Part shown: positions 42,283 through 51,809 of the stretch, piece after piece
Numbering within the stretch: position 1 is the stretch's first letter
Layout of the letters: each line of letters starts with the position of its first letter
Assembly (NCBI RefSeq): GCF_013407925.2
Contig: NZ_CP060201.1
Coordinates: 5,131,001-5,195,000, forward strand
Source of the DNA: Pseudomonas protegens
GTDB lineage: Bacteria > Pseudomonadota > Gammaproteobacteria > Pseudomonadales > Pseudomonadaceae
DNA length: 64,000 nt
Direction: 5' to 3'
Program-made: the position numbers and the translations under genes
The notes under the pieces: model-generated
The model's input: only the letters and a program-made list of their open reading frames with translations
Told to the model about the DNA's origin: nothing
Databases searched by the model: none

Positions 42283-43074
42283 TCAGCGGTGCGTCGCAAT
42301 CCAGATCAGCAGCCCCGCCTGGAAGACCGCGAAGGCCACCAGGCAGGTGATGGTGAAGCGCAGGCCGGTGTCTTCACGTTTGTACTTGGTGACTTTCTCT
42401 TCCTGCTTGCGCAGATTGACTTCCAGCTCTTCCAGGTTCTGCTCGGCCTGCTGGAGCATCTGCGCCGCTTCCAGAATTTCCACGAACTGCAGTTTCTCGG
42501 TGTTCCACTGGCTCAGCAACTCGCCGACCTGGACATCCTTGACGCTGCCCTTGAGGTGCTGGGCATCGGCATACACCACGTCGAAGCCCTGGATGCGCAA
42601 CACATGGTCGCGACGCAGGCGAGTGTGTTCATTGAGGGCGTCCTTGTTGGCGAGGTCGAAGCCGTCCACCCGGTAGTGCGGCCACTTCTTCTGTGCCCAC
42701 TGCGCGGCCTGGGCCAGCAGGAAGCGCCCGATGCCCCGGTTCAGCGGTTCGATCTGCAACCCGCCCTCGGGCTCGAAGTACACCCGGCGGGCCTCGTGTT
42801 CGACCCAGACATCCAGATGATTCTGTTCCTTGCGCACTCGCTGACCGGGCAGGCGGACAGTCATGCGCAGCAGGCTGTGCTCTTTGTTGTTGCGTTCGGC
42901 ATAACCGAACTCGACAAAGCGCAAAGGTCGCACACCGGTGGCGCGATCGGTTTGCAGGGGCGCCAGGCGCAGCATCTTGTGATGTTCGGCCTGCACATCC
43001 GCCCACGGCAACGGCGGCGCTTCCGGGGCGGCGGCTTCTTGCTCGGAGGCGGGTGAATTCGGGGTATCAGTCAT
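42283..43074 (-). CDS. hypothetical tail-anchored coiled-coil protein
   Basis: 263 residues from ATG 43074. A Pro/Ala/Glu-rich N-terminus leads to a globular part (about 30-170) that I do not recognise, containing FVEFGYAERNNKEHSLLRM and IQGFDVVYADAQHL. Residues about 190-235 form a coiled coil (EILEAAQMLQQAEQNLEELE...), and a single C-terminal transmembrane helix (about 240-260) ends in ATHR. This is the layout of a tail-anchored inner-membrane protein. It appears monocistronic, convergent with prmB. From memory, a homolog occupies this place in P. aeruginosa (PA1679 region). Confidence 0.75.
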   Translation of the reverse strand: MTDTPNSPASEQEAAAPEAPPLPWADVQAEHHKMLRLAPLQTDRATGVRPLRFVEFGYAERNNKEHSLLRMTVRLPGQRVRKEQNHLDVWVEHEARRVYFEPEGGLQIEPLNRGIGRFLLAQAAQWAQKKWPHYRVDGFDLANKDALNEHTRLRRDHVLRIQGFDVVYADAQHLKGSVKDVQVGELLSQWNTEKLQFVEILEAAQMLQQAEQNLEELEVNLRKQEEKVTKYKREDTGLRFTITCLVAFAVFQAGLLIWIATHR

Positions 43075-43172
43075 AACGGCAAGTCCTGTCCAATCGCTGC
43101 GCGCCGACAGCAATCGAACGGCCGGCAAAGACTTATCGGCCGTTTCTTTCAGGACTGGAGGGTAAAAACAGC

Positions 43173-44126
43173 CTAACGGGTGTGAAGTCCGTCAATAAAA
43201 CTGATGATCGACCGGCCCAGTTCTGCCGCCAGGGGCAGTTGCGGGTCCTTGTAGGACGCCAGTTGGCGCTTGAGATCATTGGGCACGATGCGCATGACGT
43301 GGTTCATGCCGTCGATCAGGGTCAATTGGGCGTCCGGTTTCGCCGCCTTGAGCACCCGGGCGTCGTCGACGCTGACCTGGATGTCGTTGCTGCCCTGAAT
43401 GATCAGCGCCGGCATTTTCAAGCGGGCGAAGGCGGCGGCCGGGTCTTCGCGGAACAGGGTGATCAGATAGGGCTGCACGCTGGGGCGGAAGATCACTTGC
43501 AGGGCCGGCGGCACATCGGTGTCCACCTGGCCGGCCTTGAGGCTGTCCAGCAGTTCGTTGCTGCGCACCATCAGCGCCGGCGGCAGGCGATAGCTCAATT
43601 GCTGGCGCAGCACCTGATCCACGGGGCGGGCGGTACCGGAGATGGAGATCACCCCGGCGGCATCCAGTTGCGGTGCGGCGAGGCTGGCGATCAGCGCGCC
43701 CTCGCTGTGGCCCAGCACGATCAATTGGCCCAGGCGCGGGTCGGCCTTGAGCTGCTTGCCCCAGGCCACAGCGTCGGCCACATAGGCATCAAGCGTCAGG
43801 TTGCGTTCATCCGGGGTTGCCGCGAGGCTGGCCGCCACACCGCGCTTGTCGTAGCGCACGCTGGCGATGTTGTGCTTGGCCAGGACCCAGGCCAGGCGCT
43901 TGAGGCTGTCGTTGCGTCCGCCGTCGGGATTGTTGCCGTCGCGGTCGGTGGGACCCGAGCCGGAAATGATCAGCACCACCGGCACCGGCTGTTCGGACTT
44001 GGGCAGCAGCAACGAGCCATACAGCTCGCCGTGGCCGGTATCCAGGCTGACTGGGCGTTGCAGGACGGCGGCCTGGACCAGGCCGGTGAACAGGGAAAGG
44101 CTCAAGAGAAGGGCTCGCAGCATCAT
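43173..44126 (-). CDS. secreted alpha/beta hydrolase
   Basis: About 317 residues with a signal peptide (MLRALLLSLSLFTGLVQA). The fold shows ISGSGPTDRDGNN (oxyanion loop), the nucleophile elbow GHSEGAL (about residue 143), the late acid in IQGSNDIQVS and the His in DGMNHVM, so the triad is complete and the protein should be an active esterase/peptidase-like hydrolase in the periplasm. Three consecutive start codons (GTG-ATG-ATG) are possible. It is divergent from aroC. Confidence 0.87.
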   Translation of the reverse strand: MMLRALLLSLSLFTGLVQAAVLQRPVSLDTGHGELYGSLLLPKSEQPVPVVLIISGSGPTDRDGNNPDGGRNDSLKRLAWVLAKHNIASVRYDKRGVAASLAATPDERNLTLDAYVADAVAWGKQLKADPRLGQLIVLGHSEGALIASLAAPQLDAAGVISISGTARPVDQVLRQQLSYRLPPALMVRSNELLDSLKAGQVDTDVPPALQVIFRPSVQPYLITLFREDPAAAFARLKMPALIIQGSNDIQVSVDDARVLKAAKPDAQLTLIDGMNHVMRIVPNDLKRQLASYKDPQLPLAAELGRSIISFIDGLHTR

Positions 44127-44268
44127 CACGCCATCATGGATAAGGTGCCGTTTGGACTCAGGCAGCGGCAGAAGGTTCGAGGATGAACTAGTTGGGTAGC
44201 CTGCGTATACTTGCGCCCTTCAGTAATCCTGATCGAGTTATTTCGGCTGATTTCACGGAGCTCCCCGC

Positions 44269-45360
44269 ATGTCCGGCAATACCTACGGCAAGCTGTTCAC
44301 TGTCACCACCGCGGGCGAAAGCCATGGCCCGGCGTTGGTCGCCATTGTCGACGGCTGCCCGCCGGGTCTTGAGCTGTCCCTGGAGGATTTGCAGCGTGAT
44401 CTGGACCGGCGCAAGCCCGGCACCAGCCGTCACACCACCCAGCGCCAGGAGCCCGACGAAGTCGAGATCCTTTCCGGGGTGTTCGAGGGCAAGACCACCG
44501 GCTGTTCCATTGGCCTGCTGATCCGCAACACCGACCAGAAGTCCAAGGACTACTCGGCGATCAAGGATCTGTTTCGTCCGGCGCATGCCGACTACACCTA
44601 TCACCACAAGTACGGCATCCGCGACTACCGTGGCGGCGGTCGCAGCTCGGCCCGGGAAACCGCCATGCGCGTGGCGGCCGGTGCCATTGCCAAGAAGTAC
44701 CTGGCCAGCCAGGGCATCGTGATCCGTGGCTACATGAGCCAGCTGGGCCCGATCGAGATTCCCTTCAAGACCTGGGAATCGGTGGAAGACAACGCCTTCT
44801 TCAGTCCCGATCCGGACAAGGTTCCGGAGCTGGAGGCCTACATGGACCAATTGCGCCGGGATCAGGATTCGGTGGGAGCGAAGATCACCGTGGTCGCCGA
44901 AGGCGTGATGCCGGGCCTGGGCGAGCCGATCTTCGATCGCCTGGATGCTGAGCTGGCCCACGCGTTGATGAGCATCAATGCGGTCAAGGGCGTGGAAATC
45001 GGCGCCGGTTTCGCCAGCGTCGCCCAGCGTGGGACCGAGCACCGTGACGAGCTGACCCCGCAAGGGTTTCTCAGCAATAACGCCGGCGGCATCCTGGGCG
45101 GTATTTCCTCGGGGCAGCCGATCATTGCCCACCTGGCGCTCAAGCCGACGTCCAGCATCACCACCCCAGGGCGCTCCATCGATGTCGATGGCAATCCTCA
45201 GGACGTGATCACCAAGGGCCGCCATGACCCATGCGTGGGGATTCGCGCCACGCCGATCGCTGAAGCAATGATGGCCATCGTGCTGATGGATCACCTGCTG
45301 CGTCATCGCGGCCAGAATGCCGACGTGCGCGTCAGCACGCCGGTACTGGGTCAGCTGTAA
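44269..45360 (+). CDS. aroC: chorismate synthase
   Basis: 363 residues, the normal length. It catalyses the last shikimate-pathway step, EPSP to chorismate, with reduced FMN. Signatures: [19 protein letters not shown] near the N-terminus, [19 protein letters not shown] in the middle, and [17 protein letters not shown] near the C-terminus. It is followed by the MFS gene 28 bp later and probably transcribed with it and mtnD. Confidence 0.98.
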   Translation: MSGNTYGKLFTVTTAGESHGPALVAIVDGCPPGLELSLEDLQRDLDRRKPGTSRHTTQRQEPDEVEILSGVFEGKTTGCSIGLLIRNTDQKSKDYSAIKDLFRPAHADYTYHHKYGIRDYRGGGRSSARETAMRVAAGAIAKKYLASQGIVIRGYMSQLGPIEIPFKTWESVEDNAFFSPDPDKVPELEAYMDQLRRDQDSVGAKITVVAEGVMPGLGEPIFDRLDAELAHALMSINAVKGVEIGAGFASVAQRGTEHRDELTPQGFLSNNAGGILGGISSGQPIIAHLALKPTSSITTPGRSIDVDGNPQDVITKGRHDPCVGIRATPIAEAMMAIVLMDHLLRHRGQNADVRVSTPVLGQL

Positions 45361-45388
45361 TGGCGGTTCTGCCAGTCGCCACGGCCTG

Positions 45389-46546
45389 ATGGCCGGGGCG
45401 GCGCTGCCGTACTGGCGGCTTTCCAGTTTCTACCTGTTCTACTTCGCCCTGCTGGGGTCGACCGCGCCGTTCCTGGCGCTGTATTTCGATCATTTGGGTT
45501 TTTCCAGCGCGCGGATCGGCGAGCTGGTGGCCATTCCCATGCTCATGCGTTGCGTGGCGCCCAACTTGTGGGGCTGGCTCGGTGATTACACCGGCCGGCG
45601 CCTGGCAATCGTGCGTTTTGGCGCAATCTGCACCCTGATCTGTTTCTCCCTGATCTTCGTCAGCAAGAGCTACGCCTGGCTGGCCATGGTCATGGCTTTG
45701 CACGCCTTCTTCTGGCACGCGGTACTGCCGCAGTTCGAGGTGATCACCCTGGCGCACTTGCACGGGCAGGCCTCTCGCTACAGCCAGATCCGTCTCTGGG
45801 GCTCCATCGGTTTCATTCTGACGGTGGTGGTGCTGGGTCGCCTGTTCGAATGGCTGAGCCTGGATATCTATCCGCTGGCCTTGGTGATGATCATGGGAGG
45901 GATCGTGCTCAGCAGCCTGTGGGTGCCCAATGCCCGCCCCCTGGTGCAGGGGCCGCGACTGGCCGGGGACGGATTTCTCAAGCAGTTGCGCGGTCCCGGT
46001 GTGCTGGCGTTCTACCTGTGCGTGGCGTTGATGCAGATGAGCCACGGGCCGTACTACACCTTCCTGACCCTGCACCTGGAACGCCTGGGCTATACACGCG
46101 GCCTGATCGGCATGCTCTGGGCCCTGGGAGTGGTGGCCGAGGTGCTGATGTTCCTGGCCATGAGCTGGATTCTCGCGCGGTTTTCCGTGCGTCGGGTGCT
46201 GTTGGCGAGTTTTCTGTTGGCGGCGCTGCGCTGGTTGCTGTTGGGCAGTCTGGCGGAGCATCTCTGGGTGCTGTTGTTGGCCCAGGTGCTGCACGCGGCG
46301 ACCTTCGGCAGTTTTCACGCCGCGGCCATTCATTTTGTCCAGCGCAGTTTCGGTGCGCGCCAGCAAGGTCAGGGGCAGGCGTTGTATGCCGCGCTGGCGG
46401 GAACCGGTGGCGCCTTGGGGGCCTTGTATGCCGGCTACAGCTGGAACGCCCTGGGCGCCACATTGACCTTTAGTATTGCCAGCGTCGCCGCCATGGCCGC
46501 AGCCGTTATCATTGCCACCCGCATGCAAGAGGAGTTGCCGTCATGA
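45389..46546 (+). CDS. MFS transporter (HcaT/phenylpropionate-permease-like)
   Basis: About 385 residues with 12 predicted membrane helices. The N-terminus YWRLSSFYLFYFALLGSTAP and loop motif GWLGDYTGRRLAIV fit the PPP/HcaT-like branch of the major facilitator superfamily. The start ATG at 45389 opens straight into the first helix. Its stop overlaps the mtnD start (ATGA). The substrate is unknown; coupling with mtnD hints at a link with methionine-salvage metabolites, though in related genomes the same MFS gene lies next to aroC anyway. Confidence 0.87.
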   Translation: MAGAALPYWRLSSFYLFYFALLGSTAPFLALYFDHLGFSSARIGELVAIPMLMRCVAPNLWGWLGDYTGRRLAIVRFGAICTLICFSLIFVSKSYAWLAMVMALHAFFWHAVLPQFEVITLAHLHGQASRYSQIRLWGSIGFILTVVVLGRLFEWLSLDIYPLALVMIMGGIVLSSLWVPNARPLVQGPRLAGDGFLKQLRGPGVLAFYLCVALMQMSHGPYYTFLTLHLERLGYTRGLIGMLWALGVVAEVLMFLAMSWILARFSVRRVLLASFLLAALRWLLLGSLAEHLWVLLLAQVLHAATFGSFHAAAIHFVQRSFGARQQGQGQALYAALAGTGGALGALYAGYSWNALGATLTFSIASVAAMAAAVIIATRMQEELPS

Positions 46547-47088
46547 GCAGCCTGTCCGTCTACCACGTATCCAGCCCGGACCTGCCGAACAAGGTTCTGA
46601 CCCATTTCGACGATATCGCGGCGACCCTGGCCGAGCAGGGCATTCGCTTCGAACGCTGGTCCGCCGCCACGCGCATCGAGCCGGGCGCCAGTCAGCAGGA
46701 GGTGATCGAGGCCTATCGGGAGCAGGTCGACCGGTTGATGACCGAGCAGGGCTATCTCAGCGTCGATGTGATCAGTCTCAATCGCGACCACCCAGAAAAA
46801 GCCGAGCTGCGCGCCCGTTTTCTCGACGAGCATCGCCATGGCGAGGATGAGGTGCGATTTTTCGTGGCCGGACGCGGTCTGTTTTCCCTGCACATCGACG
46901 ACTATGTCTACGCCGTGCTCTGTGAAAGAAACGACCTGATTTCGCTGCCTGCGGGCACCGCACATTGGTTTGACATGGGCGCGGAACCACACCTGGTGGC
47001 CATCCGCCTGTTCAGTAGCCCACAAGGCTGGGCCGCCCAACCGACCGGCGACGCGATCGCCAGCCAGTTCCCGCGCCTGGAAGACTAG
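46543..47088 (+). CDS. mtnD: acireductone dioxygenase
   Basis: 181 residues, cupin fold. Metal ligands are in EHRHGEDEVRFFV (two His and Glu) with a later His in GTAHWFDMG. It oxidises acireductone to 2-keto-4-methylthiobutyrate (Fe form) in methionine salvage. Its ATG overlaps the MFS stop. In P. aeruginosa I recall mtnB before and mtnC after mtnD in this place; neither is present here, so the substrate-producing enzymes must be encoded elsewhere if the pathway is complete. Confidence 0.94.
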   Translation: MSSLSVYHVSSPDLPNKVLTHFDDIAATLAEQGIRFERWSAATRIEPGASQQEVIEAYREQVDRLMTEQGYLSVDVISLNRDHPEKAELRARFLDEHRHGEDEVRFFVAGRGLFSLHIDDYVYAVLCERNDLISLPAGTAHWFDMGAEPHLVAIRLFSSPQGWAAQPTGDAIASQFPRLED

Positions 47089-47109
47089 GGACGCTGGGCG
47101 CAACGGCAA

Positions 47110-47141
47110 CCGGCCGGTCCCACGCAAGGTGGGCCGGCCAG
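47110..47141. terminator. convergent hairpin between mtnD and the DUF3509 gene
   Basis: CGGCCGGTCCCAC pairs with GTGGGCCGGCC with one bulge; no T-run. Confidence 0.4.
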
Positions 47142-47160
47142 TCGAAGAACGGCGGCAGGC

Positions 47161-47439
47161 TTACGCGCTGTGGTAGGTCGGCAAGGCAAAGCGGTTCTGG
47201 CTTTGCAGCAGGGAAATCTGTGGCAGCTCACTGGCCTGTTCGGCCAAATCCCGACGAATCGCGCTGATGACCCACGACAGTTGGTCGGCGGCATGCAGCT
47301 GCGCGTAGGAAATCGAACGCTTGAACTGTTTGCCTTCGCTGTTGCGCAGGGTCAACAGGATGCCGCCGTCGGGACGAGGTTGGGTGGTGACTTCGAAGTT
47401 GGAGAACAGGGAGGAGAATTTTTCTTGGATCAGGCTCAT
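47161..47439 (-). CDS. DUF3509-family small protein
   Basis: 92 residues: MSLIQEKFSSLFSNFEV, a central beta-rich part with GGILLTLRNSEGKQF, and a helical C-terminal half. This matches, as far as I recall, the Pseudomonas-restricted DUF3509 family of unknown function. No membrane segment. It stands alone on the minus strand, with its promoter in the AT-rich stretch around 47500-47580. Confidence 0.75.
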   Translation of the reverse strand: MSLIQEKFSSLFSNFEVTTQPRPDGGILLTLRNSEGKQFKRSISYAQLHAADQLSWVISAIRRDLAEQASELPQISLLQSQNRFALPTYHSA

Positions 47440-48119
47440 GTCTATCAGCTCCGTTGGCTCTTGAATGGCAAGCGTGAACGGATAGTTGCAGCGATTGTGC
47501 CAGCACTGTCGTTTTTAAAACTCCTTTAAAATCAATCACTTATATTTTTCAGCGTAATCGTGATTCGTGCAAATTGCATGAAAGGCCATCGTGCATCCTG
47601 CATTTTGCAGGTTCGCGGCGGGGCAGGGCAGGCGTAGCTACAGGGCTGTGACCACAGGCTCCGGCGGAAAATTCAATCGCTGGTGCAGGGGTTGCGAGGC
47701 TCGGCAGAACGCCGCGGGCGAGATACAAAAGTTTGCAAAAACTCCATGTACAGTCCGGCGACGGCTGACGTATTTTCCAGCCAGTCGCGCCGTTTCAAAC
47801 CGGCCTTGGCACTTTGCCGAAGACCTTTGCGAGGCGTGTCTGTGACATGGAATGGTTGTGGTGCGATCCAGCGATCCAGCCCGCCAGATAATAAAAATAC
47901 CAGGACGCCCTCCATGAACGCTCCCACCGTACCGATGCCGGTGCTGTCAGCAGCGCTGCACTCGTTGTTTTTCCGTCCCGTCCCGGGAGCCATCCTCCCT
48001 CTCCGCTTGCCCGTTGCCGACACCAGGGGCGCAGCGCCCGGTTGAGCCTTGTTCCAGGCCTTGTCACGTCCGACCCGTGTGGTCGGGGCACAGACTTTTG
48101 TCTTCGAAGCGGAGCAAGC
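47440..48119. other. 680-bp intergenic region with TGCA palindromes
   Basis: The left part (47480-47580) is AT-rich and should hold the DUF3509 promoter. Two palindromes, TGCAAATTGCA (47568-47578) and CCTGCATTTTGCAGG (47597-47611), lie close together. A 43-codon frame at 47914-48045 (MNAPTVPMPV...) has an AGGA nine bases upstream but no recognisable family; I do not call it a gene. The rest shows nothing I recognise. Confidence 0.5.
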
Positions 48120-49958
48120 ATGAACAAGCACAATAGCGACATGATCACCTGGGGCATGATGCTGCGTAAGCTGCCCTCCATTGCCAGGGCGTTGCCGCGG
48201 GTGGTGCGCGGCGTCAAGGCGGGCAACATCGACAAGCCTGATCAGGCCTGTGGCCTGGGCTGGAGTTTCGAGCAGGCGACCCGGCGCAATCCCGATGGGC
48301 CGGCCTTGTTGTGCGGCGAGCGGGTTCTCAGCTATTCCCAGGTCAATCAGTGGGCCAACCGTATCGCCGCCTACCTGCACGACCGGGGCATCGGCAAGGG
48401 CGATGTGCTGGCGATCTTCATCGAGAACCGCCCGGAACTGCTGGTCACGGTGCTGGCGGTGGCCAAGCTCGGCGGGATCTGCGCCATGCTCAACACCGCT
48501 CAGACCCACAACGTGCTGGCGCATAGCCTGCAGCTGGTGAAACCGGCGGGCATCATGCTGGGCGGTGAGTTGCTGGCGGCTTATGAAGCGGTGCGCGAGC
48601 AGGTGGGGATCGATCCGCAGCGCACCTGGTTCGTGGCCGACCAGGATACCCTCGCCGATCCGGGCAGTGCCCCGGACGGGATGTTCAACCTGATGCGCGA
48701 GAGTGCCGCTTATCCCGCGGACAATCTGCAGCAGACTCAGCAGATCTTCTTCAATGATCCCTGCTTCTACATCTATACCTCCGGCACCACCGGCCTGCCC
48801 AAGGCGGGGATCTTCAAGCATGGGCGCTGGATGCGCACATCCGCCGGTTTCGGCACCATCGCCCTGGATATGCGGCCCGACGACGTGGTGTATTGCACCT
48901 TGCCGCTGTACCACGCCACCGGATTGTGCGTGTGCTGGGGCTCGGCCATCACCGGTGCCTCGGGGTTCGCCATTCGCCGCAAGTTCAGCGCCAGTCAGTT
49001 CTGGGATGATGCGCGCCGCTACAAGGCGACGACCCTGGGCTACGTCGGTGAGTTGTGCCGCTACCTGATCGATCAGCCAAGCAATGCGCGGGACACCGAG
49101 CATGGTGTGCTGAAGATGATCGGCAACGGCCTGCGCCCGGGAGTGTGGAGCGAGTTCAAGCAGCGTTTCGGCGTCGGTCATGTCTGTGAGCTGTACGCAG
49201 CCAGCGACGGCAATATCGGTTTCAGCAATATCCTCAACTTTGACAACACCGTGGGGTTTTCCCTGATTCCCTGGGCGTTGGTGGAATACGCCCACGACAC
49301 CGGGGCGCCATTGCGCAATAGCCAGGGCTTCATGCAGAAGGTCGCCAAGGGCGGTCAGGGCCTGCTGTTGGCGAAGATCGACGACAAGGCGCCGCTGGAT
49401 GGCTACACCGATCCGGAGAAGAACCTCAAGGTGATCCTCAAGGATGTGTTCGAGAAGGGCGATTGCTACTTCAACACCGGCGATTTGCTGCGCGACATCG
49501 GTTTTGGCCATGCGCAGTTCGTCGATCGGCTGGGGGACACCTATCGCTGGAAAGGCGAGAACGTTTCCACCACTGAAGTGGAGAATATTCTCCTGGGCCA
49601 TCCACAGATTGCCGAAGTGGTGGCCTATGGCGTTGAAATCCACAACACCAACGGCCGGGCGGGGATGGTGGCGATCACGCCGGCGCAGTCCCTGGCGACC
49701 CTGGATTTCAGCGAATTGCTGCAATTTGCCAGGCAGCAGTTGCCGGCCTATGCCGTGCCGTTGTTTCTGCGGATCAAGGTGAAGATGGACACCACCGGCA
49801 CGTTCAAATACCAGAAAAGCCGCCTCAAGGAGCAGGCATTCGATCTGGAGCAGGTGGCCGATGATCCGGTCTATGCCTGGTTGCCGGGGTCGGACACCTA
49901 CGTGCGGCTGACCCCGCCGATTCTGGCGGACATTCAGGCCGGACGTCTGCGTTATTGA
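48120..49958 (+). CDS. long-chain acyl-CoA synthetase, FATP/FadD6-type
   Basis: 612 residues from ATG 48120 (GGAGC upstream). An AMP-forming ligase: P-loop-like YIYTSGTTGLPKAGI (about 220-235), LYHATGL, the adenylate motif YAASDGNIGFSN, TGDLLRDIGFGHAQFVDRLG and the C-terminal RWKGENVSTTEVE. The FATP-type sequence (long-chain fatty acid transport protein family, also mycobacterial FadD6) differs from classical FadD. It activates fatty or bile-type acids to CoA esters. Monocistronic; the upstream region is long and carries palindromes that may be regulatory. Confidence 0.92.
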   Translation: MNKHNSDMITWGMMLRKLPSIARALPRVVRGVKAGNIDKPDQACGLGWSFEQATRRNPDGPALLCGERVLSYSQVNQWANRIAAYLHDRGIGKGDVLAIFIENRPELLVTVLAVAKLGGICAMLNTAQTHNVLAHSLQLVKPAGIMLGGELLAAYEAVREQVGIDPQRTWFVADQDTLADPGSAPDGMFNLMRESAAYPADNLQQTQQIFFNDPCFYIYTSGTTGLPKAGIFKHGRWMRTSAGFGTIALDMRPDDVVYCTLPLYHATGLCVCWGSAITGASGFAIRRKFSASQFWDDARRYKATTLGYVGELCRYLIDQPSNARDTEHGVLKMIGNGLRPGVWSEFKQRFGVGHVCELYAASDGNIGFSNILNFDNTVGFSLIPWALVEYAHDTGAPLRNSQGFMQKVAKGGQGLLLAKIDDKAPLDGYTDPEKNLKVILKDVFEKGDCYFNTGDLLRDIGFGHAQFVDRLGDTYRWKGENVSTTEVENILLGHPQIAEVVAYGVEIHNTNGRAGMVAITPAQSLATLDFSELLQFARQQLPAYAVPLFLRIKVKMDTTGTFKYQKSRLKEQAFDLEQVADDPVYAWLPGSDTYVRLTPPILADIQAGRLRY

Positions 49959-50055
49959 TTCTGTCTATGGCGGTTCTTGGGAAAAAAGGGATGACAGGCC
50001 GCGGCCGGCTTGGGGAAACTAGCGCCTTTCCGATTTGCCGAACCTGGAGTTTCCG

Positions 50056-50574
50056 ATGACCGACAAAAGCCGCCAGATGACTGAGGAAGAGGCCGCCCAG
50101 TTTGTCGAACAGGTATTCAATGTGGCCCGTCAGGGTGACGCACAGATGCTCGACAAGCTGGCGGCCAATGGCCTGCCGGTCAACCTGCGCAATCACAAAG
50201 GGGACACCTTGCTGATGCTGGCTGCCTATCACGGGCATGTGGACGCCGTGCAGGTGCTGCTCAAGCACCAGGCCGATCCCGAGATCCGCAACGACAATGG
50301 CCAGAGTCCGATCGCCGGCGCCGCCTTCAAGGGCGACCTGGCGGTGGTCAAGGCCCTGGTGGAGGGCGGCGCGCAAGTGGAAGGCTCGTCCTTTGACGGG
50401 CGTACCGCGCTGATGATGGCGGCGATGTTCAACCGCACGGAAATCGTCAGCTACCTGATCAGCCAGGGCGCCGATCCCAAGGCTCGCGACAGCAATGGCG
50501 TGAGTGCCCTGGAAGCCGCCAAGACCATGGGTGCGCAGGACACGACCGCACAGCTGGAAAAACTCCTGGCCTGA
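50056..50574 (+). CDS. ankyrin-repeat protein
   Basis: 172 residues, no signal peptide. Four ankyrin repeats occupy residues about 35-165 (e.g. NHKGDTLLMLAAYHGHVDAV, then FDGRTALMMAAMFNRTEIVS). It is likely a cytoplasmic protein-binding scaffold. Small Pseudomonas ankyrin proteins of this size are widespread, some linked to catalase or stress functions, but nothing here fixes the partner. Confidence 0.9.
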   Translation: MTDKSRQMTEEEAAQFVEQVFNVARQGDAQMLDKLAANGLPVNLRNHKGDTLLMLAAYHGHVDAVQVLLKHQADPEIRNDNGQSPIAGAAFKGDLAVVKALVEGGAQVEGSSFDGRTALMMAAMFNRTEIVSYLISQGADPKARDSNGVSALEAAKTMGAQDTTAQLEKLLA

Positions 50575-50689
50575 GCCGTCAAGGTCCGAGGGGGCGAGGG
50601 CGCCAGGCCCTTGTCACAGGCGTAGGTCTGGGCGCGCACTTTAGGCTATCCTTCGCGCCCTCGAATTTCCTTGCCTTCAGGATGTCCCC

Positions 50690-51220
50690 ATGAAAACCGC
50701 CCTTATCGAACTCATCAGCAAAATCAGCTCCGGGTGCATGGGCGACGCCGAAATCCAGCGGATCGCCGACGAAGCGGCCCAGGCCTACGCCGATCCCCAG
50801 GCGTTCCTGGCGGCCAACCCGGACATCAACTATGACGACAGCTTTCCCATTCCCCTGGGCGAGTGGGTGGTGGTCGGCAGCCTGCCGGATACCGTGCTGT
50901 TTCAGGCCGACACTTATGTCGACCTGTTCGCACAGATCGTCGCGTCCTTCGGCAAGGACGTGCCTTTCAATATCAAGCCCAAGCAACTGGCGAAGATCGA
51001 AGCCTTGATGGCCTTGAACCGCATCCAGATCCAGATGGGCAGCATGAACCCGGAAAACGGTGGCTATGTGCTGATGAATTTCAGCCAGTTGCTGGATGAC
51101 GAGCTGCAGATGGTGCTGGTCTACGGCAATGACCTGCCGCGAGTGCTGGAGCTGTGTGCTGAAGTCGGTATCGCCGCGGCGCCGGCCCTGGAAGCCCTGA
51201 AGATTGCCGTGCACGCCTGA
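50690..51220 (+). CDS. conserved hypothetical protein
   Basis: 176 residues, soluble and acidic. It has a helical N-terminus (IELISKISSGCMGDAEIQRI), a central mixed region (PLGEWVVVGSLPDTVLFQAD, then YVDLFAQIVASFGKDVPFNI) and a C-terminal helical part. I recognise no domain. The start has AGGA upstream. The spacing of 115 bp on both sides suggests a separate unit. Confidence 0.72.
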   Translation: MKTALIELISKISSGCMGDAEIQRIADEAAQAYADPQAFLAANPDINYDDSFPIPLGEWVVVGSLPDTVLFQADTYVDLFAQIVASFGKDVPFNIKPKQLAKIEALMALNRIQIQMGSMNPENGGYVLMNFSQLLDDELQMVLVYGNDLPRVLELCAEVGIAAAPALEALKIAVHA

Positions 51221-51304
51221 ATCGCGGCTCCCCGCGCAATACAGCGGAACCCCGAAGGCGGGCGGCTATCCTAAAGAGGCACACCATCATTTGGGAGCGA
51301 CACC

Positions 51305-51496
51305 ATGGGTTCCACCTTCAATGGCCTGATTGGCCTGATCATTCTGGCCCTGGATATCTGGGCCATCATCAACGTGCTGAAAAGTGGCGCCGAAACCGGG
51401 ATGAAGATCCTGTGGGTGCTGTTGATCCTCTTCCTGCCGGTTTTGGGGTTGATCATCTGGGCCATCGCCGGGCCGCGAGGCAACGTGCGGCTCTGA
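51305..51496 (+). CDS. PLDc_N-type small membrane protein
   Basis: 63 residues with two hydrophobic helices (about 6-25 and 33-55) separated by LKSGAETGMK, the arrangement of the phospholipase D N-terminal (PLDc_N/'cardiolipin synthase N-terminal') module standing alone. Start with GGGAG upstream and a strong terminator 25 bases after the stop. Function unknown. Confidence 0.85.
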   Translation: MGSTFNGLIGLIILALDIWAIINVLKSGAETGMKILWVLLILFLPVLGLIIWAIAGPRGNVRL

Positions 51497-51520
51497 CCTG
51501 CGAAGGTTGCAAGATCGATA

Positions 51521-51545
51521 AAAGGGCCGTCAGGCCCTTTTTGTG
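51521..51545 (+). terminator. intrinsic terminator after the PLDc_N gene
   Basis: AAAGGGCC / GGCCCTTT stem, 5-base loop, then a T-run. Confidence 0.85.
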
Positions 51546-51809
51546 TGACTAAACATGCGTTGGACGAAATTTTCACAAAGCCTCAAAGACAATTCGCCAG
51601 CGTTTTTCCAGGGGTGTAAATCCCTGCAATCTGTTGTTCCAGAGCCGCAGTGGCTGGGCTTGTCGGTAGTGCCCACTAATCAATGGCAATGCCTTCAGTG
51701 ATCGTGCAACATCTGCGCACCGCGTAATCCCCGTCGCCCTGGCGACAAAAAGAGGGCAGAACGCCGCTTTTTCTTTGCAACTTAAACTTCCAATGGGTCC
51801 TAAAACGAC

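Noticed and set aside
47914..48045. A 43-codon frame with an AGGA upstream in the long region before the acyl-CoA synthetase
   Set aside because: No recognisable family, Pro/Ala-rich composition and no positional support; kept only as a note.
47673..49724. A 683-codon minus-strand frame opposite the acyl-CoA synthetase
   Set aside because: The plus strand shows all adenylation motifs; the minus product lacks any family signature.
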